Assembly: GCA_963730365.1 (NCBI GenBank)
Contig: CAVSRM010000008.1
Location: 62,001 to 126,000, forward strand
DNA: 64,000 nucleotides
Direction: 5' to 3'
Source: Fodinibacter sp963730365
GTDB taxonomy: Bacteria; Actinomycetota; Actinomycetes; Actinomycetales; Dermatophilaceae
Part shown: positions 42,454-51,563 of the stretch, one piece after another
Position numbering within the stretch: position 1 is the first letter of the stretch
Layout of the letters: each line of letters opens with the position of its first letter
Program-made: the position numbers and the translations under genes
The notes under the pieces: model-generated
Databases searched by the model: none
What the model saw: only the letters and a program-made list of their open reading frames with translations
Told to the model about the DNA's origin: nothing

Positions 42454-43338
42454 ATGGCCACCCTGTCCCAGTGGGTCGCTGGCGCCCGCCCGCGCACCCT
42501 GCCCGCGGCCGTCGCGCCCGTCCTCGTCGGCACCGCCGCCGCCCATCTCCTCGGAGCGGCCGACGTCGCGCTCGCGATCCTCGCGCTGCTGGTGTCCGTC
42601 TCCCTCCAGGTCGGTGTGAACTACGCGAACGACTACTCAGACGGCGTCCGGGGCACCGACGAGGACCGGGTCGGGCCGGTCCGGCTCGTCGGGCAGCGGC
42701 TGGCCCAGCCGGCGAACGTCAAGCTGGCGGCCTTCGCCTTCTTCGGTGCTGCCGGGCTCGCGGGACTCGCGCTCGTCGGCTTGTCGCAGGCCTGGGTGAT
42801 GCTCCCGCTCGGTGTCCTCGCCGTGCTCGCGGCCTGGCGCTACACCGGCGGCACCAACCCGTACGGTTACCGCGGGCTGGGCGAGGTCTACGTCTTCGCC
42901 TTCTTCGGCCTGATGGCCACGCTCGGCACGCTCTACACGCAGGCGCTGTCACTGACCTGGTTCGGGCTCGCGGGCGCGGTCGGAGTGGGCGCGGTCGCCT
43001 CGGCGATCCTCGTCGCGAACAACCTGCGCGACATCCCCACCGACGTCGAGCACGGCAAGGGCACCCTGGCGGTTCGGCTCGGCGACCGCCGGACGCGGGT
43101 TCTCTACGTCGCCCTGTTGGGCGTCTCGCTCGTGGCCCTCGCCGTGATGGCCTTCTCCGCGCCGTGGGCCCTCCTGGCCCTGCTCTCCCTCCCGGTCGCG
43201 GTACGCGGCGCCCGCGTCGTGCTGGGTGGCGCCGTGGGTCGCGACCTGGTGCCCGTCCTGGTGGCAACCGGCCTCTACGAGGTGGGGTACGCCGTGCTCG
43301 TCACCGTGGGGGTCATCGTCGGCGTCGCCCTCGCCTGA
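42454..43338 (+). CDS. menA: 1,4-Dihydroxy-2-naphthoate polyprenyltransferase
   Basis: A 294-residue membrane prenyltransferase attaching the isoprenoid tail to DHNA, with about nine helices. The two Asp-rich motifs are NYANDYSDGVRGTDEDR and NNLRDIPTDVEHGKGTLAVRLG. It follows the PLDc_N gene after 8 nt and completes the head-to-tail branch supplied by the polyprenyl synthase at 10247. Confidence 0.95.
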   Translation: MATLSQWVAGARPRTLPAAVAPVLVGTAAAHLLGAADVALAILALLVSVSLQVGVNYANDYSDGVRGTDEDRVGPVRLVGQRLAQPANVKLAAFAFFGAAGLAGLALVGLSQAWVMLPLGVLAVLAAWRYTGGTNPYGYRGLGEVYVFAFFGLMATLGTLYTQALSLTWFGLAGAVGVGAVASAILVANNLRDIPTDVEHGKGTLAVRLGDRRTRVLYVALLGVSLVALAVMAFSAPWALLALLSLPVAVRGARVVLGGAVGRDLVPVLVATGLYEVGYAVLVTVGVIVGVALA

Positions 43339-43339
43339 C

Positions 43340-43361
43340 CCCCGAGGCGGTCCTATCGGGG
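43340..43361. terminator. Stem-loop at the end of menA
   Basis: CCCCGA (43340-43345) and TCGGGG (43356-43361) with a 10-nt loop that contains the TAG stop of the convergent Ddn gene. A modest two-way terminator. Confidence 0.45.
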
Positions 43362-43826
43362 CCCGGTGTCGGGTTCGAGAACCACGACGGCCGTCTCGGT
43401 CCGTCTGCGGCGGGCATATCGGTCGAGCTCCTTGTCCAGCACCCGCCAGCGGTCCCACAGCTCCGCCCGCTCGGAACCGGCCGCGGCGTGGGCGACGACC
43501 TCGCGGGTCTCCCCCTTGAGCTGGACCCGGGCCTGCGGCTGCGCCTGGAGATTCAGCCACCACGCCGGCTGGCCCTCGCCCCAGCCGTTCATGGCGAGGG
43601 TCACCAGGTTCGGGCCGTCCTCCAGGTATCCGAGGATCACCGAGCGCTCCTGCCCGCTCCGGCGTCCGGTGGTGGTCAGCCGCATCGCGCCCCATCGCCC
43701 CCGGCGCGGTCGCCACAGGCCTCGACGTCCACCGCTCACCCGGTACAGGGCGCGGTGCGTCCGCCAGGCGAGGACCACGAACCACCGCGGCGGCAGCCAC
43801 GGTGCGCCCGGACCGGTTCGGGGCAT
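43353..43826 (-). CDS. Nitroreductase-family deazaflavin (F420)-dependent protein (Ddn-like)
   Basis: A 157-residue split-beta-barrel protein. RLTTTGRRSGQERSVILGYLEDGPNLVTLAMNGWGEGQPAWWLNLQAQPQARVQL matches the Ddn/DUF385 family, which binds F420 or related flavins and in mycobacteria reduces quinones, including menaquinone. Neighbouring menA suggests a link to quinone redox, which is an inference. The start ATG 43826 is 6 nt from the giant gene's stop. Confidence 0.85.
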   Translation of the reverse strand: MPRTGPGAPWLPPRWFVVLAWRTHRALYRVSGGRRGLWRPRRGRWGAMRLTTTGRRSGQERSVILGYLEDGPNLVTLAMNGWGEGQPAWWLNLQAQPQARVQLKGETREVVAHAAAGSERAELWDRWRVLDKELDRYARRRRTETAVVVLEPDTGPR

Positions 43827-43832
43827 GTGTGC

Positions 43833-46800
43833 CTAGGCGTCGGTGTGGAGCGGGGTGCGCCCGGATGTCCCGACCAGCTGGTCACGGAACTGCGTCCCGC
43901 CGAGGCGTTCCGCCTCGACGCGCGCCGCCTCCACCCTCTCGGGAATGCCCAGACGGGCAGCCGGCTCCTCGTTGCCCGGGGTGGCGACGAACTTCTCGAT
44001 GGCAGCCAGGCCAGCGTCGGCCCGGGAGCTCGCCGCCGCGGCCTTCGCATCCAGCCGTGCGGCGTACCACGACGAGGCGAGGACGGACTCCCGGGTGAAC
44101 TGCTCCCGGAACTCCGGCGACGCGAGGGTCCAGCCCTCGGCTGTGACCCCTTCGGCCATGATCTCGAGCAGGGCCCGCAGCGGCGGGACCGCCAGGGCGA
44201 TCGTGCCGTCGCGCACGTAGGCGCGGGCCACGCGCTCGTGCGTCGCGACGATCGTCGCCACGGACTGCGCGAAGACCTCGGGATCCTGCAGCTCGGGGCG
44301 GAGCATCTCGGGGGTGAAGACGACCTCCGGGTGCAGGAAGATGCGCCCGAAGTACGTGCGGGCCAGCCGGTCGGTCATCCGGTATCCCAGCCGGCCGGCG
44401 GGCACCAGCCGCCCCTCGTGCTCGATGTCGCCGATCTGCTCCAGGGCCCCCTCGGCGATGAGGTTGCGCGCGTCCCGCTCCTGCGCGGTCATCCGTGAGA
44501 AGAGCTCGGGCACGAGCAGGGAGAAGTCGTGGTCGATCCGCACGTGCGGGCCGACGTAACCGGCCGAGGAGAGCCAGCCGTCGTGGGCGGTGAGCACGTA
44601 GGAGAGCAGCGCCGCGTTGAGGTCGATGACGGCGGGCATGGCGTTGAAGGGGCCCTTGGTCAGCGCGCCCTCCGAACCCGCGCCGGTCGTGGACGGCGAC
44701 TTGCCCGTCATCGAGGAGATGAACTCCATGAGGAGCTCGGGAACCTCCATGTAGTGCAGCGGGCCGTAGGCGCACAGCGGCGGCACGGGCCCGTCGGGCG
44801 GGTTGTTGCGTCGCCCGGCCGCCACGACGTCCACCGGCAGCAGGAGCGGCGACGAGGTCGGCAGCCGCCGGACCAGGCGCGCTGACACGTCGGCGACGGC
44901 GGTGGCCGCCGCGTTCGTGCGGTCGGGCCGCTGCTGGAGGTACCGGGGGTTCTTGGAGGGCGCTCCGCCAACGAGACGCGGGTTGGCCGAGCTGACCACG
45001 TAGTCCGGGCCCTCGCCCGGCTCGCTGTCGGCGAAGGTCTCGAGCATCCGGGCCATCGGCTCGCTGAAGGCGCTGAACGCGACGGGGTCGTCACGCATCG
45101 CCGCGACGTCGCCGCGAGTCAGCGGCTCGAAGTTGGACAGGAACGTGCCCGGCGTGGCGATGTCACTCTCGGCCTGGGTGTCGTAGCCGCGGTGGATGGC
45201 GTCGTCGGGGCGCTGGAACAGCAACCCCTCACAGTTCTCCACGAACTTGTAGGACCGGTCCGGGTCGAGACCGACCTGGCCACCGGGGACCACCGTCGAC
45301 GCGGTGATGTCGTCCTCGGTCTGCACCTTCACCGCCGGCGCGAAGTCATGGCGGAGGCTGAACAGGCGCCAGGAGCCGTCGGTGTCGTAGCCGACCCTGA
45401 GCATGTTGCGCGTCACCTCGGAGCCGTCCAGGCGCAGCGCGTTGCCCTGGCGGCCGTCGATGGTCACCACGCTGAAGTGGTCCCGCCAGTGCGTGCCCCA
45501 CCGCGACCGGTAGGACCGTTTGACGATGTAGACAAGCTCCTTGACGTAGGGCGGGATGCGCTTCAGCCACGCGTTGTACTCGGCGTCGTAGTCCGTGCGC
45601 GACGGTGTGAGCAGCTTGATCACCGAGCCGATCGAGCGCTCCTCGGAGAGGATGGAGCGGGTGTCGACTCCGTTGCGCTCCGGGTCGATGAACCGCTGGG
45701 AGTAGTCGCGGTCGAGGATGGCGGCGACCGAGTCCATGTCGGTGTCGAAGTCCGCCACGAAGGCGGTGCCGACGATGAAGGCATCGGTGATCGCCTTCGA
45801 GATCTCGGACTTCCCGCCTCCGGACACGGTCGCCGGCTTGTGGCAGGACGTTCCCGTCGGCACGGTGCCGAAGAGGCTCCAGGTGCGGTCATGGGGCTGC
45901 TGGGCGATCTGCACCCGGTAGCCGTTGGGGCTGAGGTACACCTGGTCGGCACGCAGCGGCACCGAGCCCTCCACCCCGTCGGGTCGGACCCATGACGCGC
46001 GCATCTCGCGCAGGGAGTAGCGGGTGCCGGACGGCACGAGCACGATGTGGGGCTGCTCGGTGTCGAGCGCGTGTCCCTCGGACTGGGCGGCGAAGCGGTC
46101 CGGGTCGCGCTCCAGGACGTCGGCGAGGTGGTAGTCCTCGCCTGCGGAGGTCTCGGTGTACTCCTGGCCGAGGTTGTAGCTCGCGAAGACCAGGGCGCCG
46201 CCGGAGTGCTCCTCCTCGGCATTGCCGAAGAGGTTGGCGGAGTATGAGATCTGGGTCTTGACCTCCTTCTTGCAGTAGCCGTAGTAGTTGTCGGCGATGA
46301 CCGTGACGATCACCCCGCGCGCGTCCCGGGCACAGATCTTGAAGGCCCGGCCCCCGTTGTACAGCTCGTCCTCCTGGTCCCAGCACACCCCGTCGCGCTT
46401 CTGCCGCTCGGTGGCCTCGCTGACGTGGGGCAGACCGAGCTCCTTCTTGGTCACCCCGGTGAGGTGGGGTGCGAGCACGACGCAGCCGGTGTGCCCGGTC
46501 CACGTCTCGGGCGCGAGGGAGGCGTCGTGCTCGGGCAGGTAGGGGTCGCCGCCGTTCCCGAAGATGCCCTCGACGAAGTCGAGGTTGGAGACCAGACCGC
46601 CGGGCACGATGAGGCGGGTCTCCATCCGCTTCTCGCGCACGACGCCGGGGACCTCGGGGGACACCAGTGGCCGCAGGTGCAGCGACACCAGGGCCGCGGC
46701 GGGGTTCGGCTGGTTGGCCGTGTAGGGCAGCACCATGTCCGCCTCCGGAGGGTCGAAGGCCATGGTCAGCAGCCGGGCGAAGGCCAGGGCCGGCACGGCG

Positions 46801-47243
46801 ATCTTGTCGTCGGGAATGGGCAACCCACCCTCGACGACGTGGAAGACCCCCGCCGTGGTCCGCCGGTCGTTGGCCGGGTTGTGCAGCACCCCGTTGACCA
46901 GCCGGTAGCTGCTCAGCAGTGGTGACGTGAAGGAGTCTCCGTCGAAGGGCAGCGAGAGCTCGCGCGCCAGGCCCGGCTCGTCCAGCACCAGCGTGCGCCG
47001 AGGGAGCTGGGGCACCTCGCCGGTGCTCGCCAGGTAGTCATCGAGGAAGTCCTGGATCCGCTGGTCCGCAGCGCAGAGCCGGTCGGAGAGCCGACGGCTG
47101 AGCTCGCGCTGGCGAGCGAGGATGGGTTGGGTGAGTCGGGACGCCTCGGTGTCCTCGAACCCCTCGGGGAGCGGGAGGCCGAGCTGGGCCAGGCGGAGGT
47201 TGATCGCGGCGTTCTGGGTGTGAGGCACACCCCGAGTCTTCAC
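43833..47243 (-). CDS. Probable PPi-type phosphoenolpyruvate carboxykinase (very large)
   Basis: A ~1,136-residue cytosolic protein with no membrane segments or signal peptide. From recollection, size and whole-length style match the diphosphate-dependent PEPCKs of Propionibacterium and Entamoeba (about 1,140-1,150 residues), often still annotated as hypothetical. The glycine-rich VSGGGKSEISKAI near residue 475-480 could be the phosphate-binding loop; the stretch VIADNYYGYCKKEVKTQISY is strongly conserved-looking. The start is uncertain: GTG 47243 (chosen), GTG 47228 or GTG 47273. It lies at the end of the ccs cluster and may be read through from it. The enzyme would interconvert PEP, CO2 and Pi with oxaloacetate and PPi. 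The CDS is certain; the function is about 60% sure. Confidence 0.72.
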   Translation of the reverse strand: MKTRGVPHTQNAAINLRLAQLGLPLPEGFEDTEASRLTQPILARQRELSRRLSDRLCAADQRIQDFLDDYLASTGEVPQLPRRTLVLDEPGLARELSLPFDGDSFTSPLLSSYRLVNGVLHNPANDRRTTAGVFHVVEGGLPIPDDKIAVPALAFARLLTMAFDPPEADMVLPYTANQPNPAAALVSLHLRPLVSPEVPGVVREKRMETRLIVPGGLVSNLDFVEGIFGNGGDPYLPEHDASLAPETWTGHTGCVVLAPHLTGVTKKELGLPHVSEATERQKRDGVCWDQEDELYNGGRAFKICARDARGVIVTVIADNYYGYCKKEVKTQISYSANLFGNAEEEHSGGALVFASYNLGQEYTETSAGEDYHLADVLERDPDRFAAQSEGHALDTEQPHIVLVPSGTRYSLREMRASWVRPDGVEGSVPLRADQVYLSPNGYRVQIAQQPHDRTWSLFGTVPTGTSCHKPATVSGGGKSEISKAITDAFIVGTAFVADFDTDMDSVAAILDRDYSQRFIDPERNGVDTRSILSEERSIGSVIKLLTPSRTDYDAEYNAWLKRIPPYVKELVYIVKRSYRSRWGTHWRDHFSVVTIDGRQGNALRLDGSEVTRNMLRVGYDTDGSWRLFSLRHDFAPAVKVQTEDDITASTVVPGGQVGLDPDRSYKFVENCEGLLFQRPDDAIHRGYDTQAESDIATPGTFLSNFEPLTRGDVAAMRDDPVAFSAFSEPMARMLETFADSEPGEGPDYVVSSANPRLVGGAPSKNPRYLQQRPDRTNAAATAVADVSARLVRRLPTSSPLLLPVDVVAAGRRNNPPDGPVPPLCAYGPLHYMEVPELLMEFISSMTGKSPSTTGAGSEGALTKGPFNAMPAVIDLNAALLSYVLTAHDGWLSSAGYVGPHVRIDHDFSLLVPELFSRMTAQERDARNLIAEGALEQIGDIEHEGRLVPAGRLGYRMTDRLARTYFGRIFLHPEVVFTPEMLRPELQDPEVFAQSVATIVATHERVARAYVRDGTIALAVPPLRALLEIMAEGVTAEGWTLASPEFREQFTRESVLASSWYAARLDAKAAAASSRADAGLAAIEKFVATPGNEEPAARLGIPERVEAARVEAERLGGTQFRDQLVGTSGRTPLHTDA

Positions 47244-47303
47244 CTCTCGACCGCGCCGCACCACCCCGTCCACATGCGAGTCAGCGCACAGGGAGGGAGT
47301 GCC

Positions 47304-47615
47304 TCAGCGAAAGTCGCCGTCGTCGCCCGGCACCTGGGCGTCCCCGGAGACCTCCGCATCCTCGGCCGCCTCGTCGGTGGCGCTCCCGTCGGACCGGGTG
47401 GCCTTGCGCCCCGAGCGGCGCTCGAGCCGCTCGGCCACCTGTGCGGAGTAGTCCTCACGAAACCTCCGCAGCGCGAAGTACGAGACGACGGCCGAGAGCA
47501 CCGCGGCGCCCGCGACGAGCAACAGGGCGTTCTCCTGACCACGCAGGCCGGCGAGCCACAGGGCGACGAGGCACCCGATGAAGACGAGGATCCGCAGGAC
47601 GGTGTAGCGCAGCAT
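47304..47615 (-). CDS. DUF4229 small membrane protein
   Basis: A 103-residue protein: two hydrophobic helices, a basic linker (RRFREDYSAQVAERLERRSGRK) and an acidic tail (DEAAEDAEVSGDAQVPGDDGDF). It matches the actinobacterial DUF4229 family, which sits beside ccsB or menA in many genomes. Function unknown. It follows ccsB after 6 nt. Confidence 0.85.
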   Translation of the reverse strand: MLRYTVLRILVFIGCLVALWLAGLRGQENALLLVAGAAVLSAVVSYFALRRFREDYSAQVAERLERRSGRKATRSDGSATDEAAEDAEVSGDAQVPGDDGDFR

Positions 47616-47621
47616 CGCGGA

Positions 47622-48611
47622 TCAGAGCCCCGAGTAGGAGTGCTGACCGACGAAGAAGACGTTGACGACGGCGAAGTTGATGATGATGCAGGCGTAGCCC
47701 ACGAGAGCGATCCACATCGCGTTCTGCCGCTTCCAGCCGGTCGTGGCACGCGCGTGCAGGTAGGCCGCGTAGACGACCCAGATGACGAAGCTCCAGACCT
47801 CCTTGGGGTCCCAGTTCCAGTAGGAGCCCCATGCCTGCCGGGCCCAGATCGCGCCGGCGATGACGGTGAAGGTCCACAGCGGGAAGGCCACGATGTGGAC
47901 GGCATACGACATGCGCTCCAGGGCGCGGGCGTCGGGAAGGCGCGACATGAACGAGCGCGGCGGGGAGTCCGACGACTCCAGCCGGTCCTGGATCAGGTAG
48001 AGGACCCCGAGTGAGAAGGCGATCGTGAACACGGCCACCGACAGGGTCGCCACAGTCACGTGGATGGACAGGAACACCGACCTCAGGGAGGGCATCAGCT
48101 CCGAGGCGTCGGTGTACCAGACCGTGGTCGCGAGACCGAGGTTGAGCAGCGCGGGGGTCACGACGAAGATCCCCAGCCAGCGCAGGTCGCGCCGGGTCGC
48201 CCACACGCAGTACGTGACGAGCACGAACATCGACCCGACGATGGCGAACTCGTACATGTTGCCGAGCGGCCAGCGGTGCACCTCGGCGGCCCGGAGCACG
48301 ACCCCCACGACGGTGAGGATGGTCGCCAGGACCGTCAGCGACCAGGCGATGCCGGCTGCCTTGCGGGCCGCCCTGGGCTCGACCGGGGCGGCCGGGCCGT
48401 CCGCACGCTCGGAGTCGCCATCCACCTCGGTGGTGGCCGAGCGGCCACCGGCCGCCACGAGCTCCCGCTCGGCTGACGGCTCCGCGGCCAGCTGGCGGTC
48501 CGGCACCAGCCGGGCGAGGTAGACGGCATAGCCGATCATCGCCAGGGTGAGGACCACCATCGCGGAGTAGATCGCGCCGTTCGAGAGCTGGGCGAGTGTC
48601 GTGTCGGTCAT
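47622..48611 (-). CDS. ccsB: Cytochrome c biogenesis protein CcsB (heme handling)
   Basis: A 329-residue membrane protein of System II cytochrome c maturation. The heme-binding tryptophan-rich motif WGSYWNWDPKEVWSFVIW is intact, and FTIAFSLGVLYLIQDRLE and FVTPALLNLGL-type helices fit. With ResB it exports heme and attaches it to apocytochromes outside the membrane. The start ATG 48611 overlaps the resB stop. Confidence 0.95.
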   Translation of the reverse strand: MTDTTLAQLSNGAIYSAMVVLTLAMIGYAVYLARLVPDRQLAAEPSAERELVAAGGRSATTEVDGDSERADGPAAPVEPRAARKAAGIAWSLTVLATILTVVGVVLRAAEVHRWPLGNMYEFAIVGSMFVLVTYCVWATRRDLRWLGIFVVTPALLNLGLATTVWYTDASELMPSLRSVFLSIHVTVATLSVAVFTIAFSLGVLYLIQDRLESSDSPPRSFMSRLPDARALERMSYAVHIVAFPLWTFTVIAGAIWARQAWGSYWNWDPKEVWSFVIWVVYAAYLHARATTGWKRQNAMWIALVGYACIIINFAVVNVFFVGQHSYSGL

Positions 48612-50191
48612 CGCGTTCCTTCGAGTGCGGTCAGGATGTGCTCGATCTCGTCGCCCATCCCCTCGTCGTCGTCCTTGGCAAGGCCGCCGACGGACACCAG
48701 CGTACGACCCGGCTCGGCGCCCGGTGCCACCCGGACGAACAGCCTTCGACGCCGGATGACGAGGGACAGGACCAGCCCGGCCAGCGCGAGCAGCGCAGCC
48801 ACCAGGGTCAGCGACTTGCCGGGGTCGGTGCGGATCGAGAGCCCCGCGAAGCGCTCGACGCCGTCGAAGGTGATGGACCCGCGCCCGTCGGGCAGCTCGA
48901 AGGTCTCCCCCGGCCGGATGAGGATGCGGAGCTGGTCCGCGCCGTCCGCGCCGGAGATCGGGGTCATCTCCGTGGTGTCGAGGGTGTAGACCGACTGCGG
49001 TGACCCGTCGGGGAAGAGGTCGCCCTCGAACGCCGTGAGCGCGAGGGCCGGGTCGAGTGCGTCGGGAAAGACCGAGTGCGGGCCCGAGACGTCGTCGATG
49101 ACGGCGGTGGGGAGGAAGAACCCCGCGAACCCCAGCTGTTCGGGGGAGGCGCCGGGGACCTTCACGGCACCGACCGACGTGTAGTTGTTGTCCTGCGGGA
49201 GGAAGGGGGTCGCGTCGGAGTAGACGACCGTGCCCTCCCCGTCGCGCACCGTGATCCTCGGGGCGTAGCCGTTGCCGAGGAGGAACACCGTCCCGCCACC
49301 GGTCTCCAGGGGCTGGTTCACTCGGATCGAGCGCGCCTCGGACGTGCCGTCGGCCGTCGTGAACGTCGTGAAGGCCTCGAAGTCCCGGGGCGCACCGAAC
49401 TGACCCCGGCCCTGGGTGTCGGTCTCGAACTCCGCTGCGAAGCGGTCCAGGCGGATCATGAAGGGGTCGAGGGCGTTGACGTCCACCCAGGGCCCGGGAC
49501 TGAAGGTGTCGTAGCGCGAGAGCGTGTTGGCGAAGGTCTTCCCCTCGGGGAGGATCACGTCGCCCTTCCACCCGAAGAGGTGGCCGATCGCGACACCGAT
49601 GAGCACCCCGATGAGGGCGACGTGGAAGACGAGGTTCCCCGACTCGCGCAGGTAGCCCTTCTCCCCCGAGACCGTCGTCTCGTCGTGGGAGTGCACCCGG
49701 TAGCGGCGACCGCGCATCGCGACCTGCAGCCGCTGGCGTACCTCCGCGGGCTCCAAGGTGACCTCGAGCTCGCGGTGGGCCGCCAGCCGGCCGAGGTTGC
49801 GCGGCGCCCTCGGCGGGGTGGAGCGCACCTGGTGCCAGTGGATGCGCGTGCGCGGGAGGACACAGCCGATGAGCGAGATGAACAGGAGCAGGTAGATGGC
49901 GGCGAACCACGGGGAGGCGTAGACCTCGAAGAACCCGAGCCGGTCGAGAAGCGGCCCGGCAGTCTGGTGGTCGGTGATCCACTGGGCCGTGCGGGCGGGG
50001 TCGATCGAGCGTTGCGGGAAGGTCGACCCCGGGATGGCGCCGATCGCCAGGAGCAGCAGGAGGAACAGCGCGGTACGCATGCTCGTGAGCTGTCGCCACA
50101 TCCAGCGCACCCAGCCGACAGGGCCAAGTCGGGGCTGGACCACCGGACCGTCGGGGGACCGTGGCGGCGTGCGCTGCTTGGTGGTGCTCAC
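48608..50191 (-). CDS. resB: Cytochrome c biogenesis protein ResB
   Basis: A 527-residue membrane protein: three N-terminal helices (RTALFLLLLLAIGAIPGSTFPQR), a large extracytoplasmic domain and a final helix (TLVAALLALAGLVLSLVI). The ResB signature ESGNLVFHVALIGVLIGVAIG is present. The start is GTG 50191, overlapping the ccdA stop (GTGA). Confidence 0.94.
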   Translation of the reverse strand: MSTTKQRTPPRSPDGPVVQPRLGPVGWVRWMWRQLTSMRTALFLLLLLAIGAIPGSTFPQRSIDPARTAQWITDHQTAGPLLDRLGFFEVYASPWFAAIYLLLFISLIGCVLPRTRIHWHQVRSTPPRAPRNLGRLAAHRELEVTLEPAEVRQRLQVAMRGRRYRVHSHDETTVSGEKGYLRESGNLVFHVALIGVLIGVAIGHLFGWKGDVILPEGKTFANTLSRYDTFSPGPWVDVNALDPFMIRLDRFAAEFETDTQGRGQFGAPRDFEAFTTFTTADGTSEARSIRVNQPLETGGGTVFLLGNGYAPRITVRDGEGTVVYSDATPFLPQDNNYTSVGAVKVPGASPEQLGFAGFFLPTAVIDDVSGPHSVFPDALDPALALTAFEGDLFPDGSPQSVYTLDTTEMTPISGADGADQLRILIRPGETFELPDGRGSITFDGVERFAGLSIRTDPGKSLTLVAALLALAGLVLSLVIRRRRLFVRVAPGAEPGRTLVSVGGLAKDDDEGMGDEIEHILTALEGTR

Positions 50192-50964
50192 AGCGACACC
50201 TGGAACCCGTTGACCAGCTCGGACTGCAGCCACCGGTTCAGGTCCTCCCAGACCCCCGTCACGAGCAGGATGCCCACGACGATGAGCAGCACGCCACCGG
50301 TCACCTGGATGGCCCGCTGGTGCCGCCGGAGCCACCCCGACGCGCGTCCGGCGCGGTCCAGCCCGGCGGCGATGAGGATGAACGGCAGCCCCAACCCCAG
50401 GCTGTATGCCGCGGCGAGGGCCACGCTCCGGGCGACCTGTGGGTCGGTGGTCGCGCTCGCCATGACGAGGACCGCAGCCAGGGTCGGCCCGGTGCAGGGC
50501 GCCCAGCCGAGGGCGAAGACCGCGCCGAGGACCGGCGCACCGACGAGGCCGGCGCGGGGGCGCCAGGCGAGCGCGGCCTGGCGCTGGCTCCCCACCCCGA
50601 GGAACACCAGGCCCATGAGGATCACGACGACGCCGCCGATCCGCATGAGCAGGGTGCGCTGCTCGACGAGCACCTGCCCGACCGAGGTGACGAAGATCGT
50701 TGCCAGGATGAACACCGCCGAGAAGCCGGCCACGAAGGCCGCCGCTCCGAGCACCATCCGGCCACGGGACCGGTCGGCGAGCTCCTCACCACTGAGGCCG
50801 GTGACGTAGCCGAGGAAGCCGGGTACCAGGGGCAGCACGCACGGGCTGGCGAACGACACGAGCCCCGCCAGGGCCGCGACGGCGAGCGCCAGCGGGAGCA
50901 CCCCGCTCGTCACGGCGTCGCCCGTGGCGGTGGCGGTGGCGACCGTGGACGCGGCGTGGATCAC
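50188..50964 (-). CDS. ccdA: Thiol-disulfide transporter CcdA
   Basis: A 258-residue, six-helix protein that passes reducing equivalents across the membrane to keep apocytochrome cysteines reduced. Its two redox cysteines are in FASPCVLPLVPGFLGY and LGWAPCTGPTLA. The start GTG 50964 overlaps the tlpA-like stop. Confidence 0.94.
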   Translation of the reverse strand: MIHAASTVATATATGDAVTSGVLPLALAVAALAGLVSFASPCVLPLVPGFLGYVTGLSGEELADRSRGRMVLGAAAFVAGFSAVFILATIFVTSVGQVLVEQRTLLMRIGGVVVILMGLVFLGVGSQRQAALAWRPRAGLVGAPVLGAVFALGWAPCTGPTLAAVLVMASATTDPQVARSVALAAAYSLGLGLPFILIAAGLDRAGRASGWLRRHQRAIQVTGGVLLIVVGILLVTGVWEDLNRWLQSELVNGFQVSL

Positions 50965-51563
50965 GACTCGGCGAGCACGTCGTCGACGAGCCCGGTGAGG
51001 GTGGAGGCCGACACCGGCCCGTTGACGCGGGCCGCGATGCGGCCGTCGGGGTCGAGCACCAGCGTCGTCGGGACCGTCGGTGCCTTGCCCTGCAGCTGGA
51101 GGATCAGCACCCCCGACTCATCACTGAGGCTGGGGTAGGTGATGCCCTCCTTCGTCGTGAAGGCCAGACCGCGGGCCGGGTCCTCCCGGAAGTCGATGCC
51201 GATGAACTGGACCGGGTCACCGGCCTCCTCGAACGAGGACCACACCTCCTGGAGGTCCGGCGCCTCGGCGACGCAGGGGGCGCACCACGACCCCCAGACG
51301 TTGACGACCACGACGTCACCGCGCACCGAGGCGCTGTCCCACGAGCCTCCGTCGAGCAGCTCGCCGGACAGCTCGACCGGCGCGCCGCGCGATTCCACAG
51401 GAATCGTCTCGACGGCACCGTCGCCGGAGACGTAGCCCTTCTGGTCGCCCGCCTTCGCCTGTGCCGCCACCGAGTTGGGGTCGGCGGAACATGCTCCCAG
51501 GACGATGAGGGAGAGGGCCGACAGCACAGCCACGGCACACCTCCGGGCACTGCTCGCGCTCAC
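50961..51563 (-). CDS. resA: TlpA/ResA-type thioredoxin lipoprotein
   Basis: A 200-residue lipoprotein: signal peptide with lipobox LGAC (C25), then a thioredoxin fold with WCAPC (C94/C97) in VVNVWGSWCAPC. It receives electrons from CcdA and reduces apocytochrome c. The start GTG 51563 overlaps the upstream phosphatase stop. Confidence 0.94.
   Translation of the reverse strand: MSASSARRCAVAVLSALSLIVLGACSADPNSVAAQAKAGDQKGYVSGDGAVETIPVESRGAPVELSGELLDGGSWDSASVRGDVVVVNVWGSWCAPCVAEAPDLQEVWSSFEEAGDPVQFIGIDFREDPARGLAFTTKEGITYPSLSDESGVLILQLQGKAPTVPTTLVLDPDGRIAARVNGPVSASTLTGLVDDVLAES

Noticed and set aside
49076..50809. Open frame opposite resB and ccdA (about 577 codons)
   Set aside because: Shadow frame; both real genes are supported by motifs and 4-nt overlaps.
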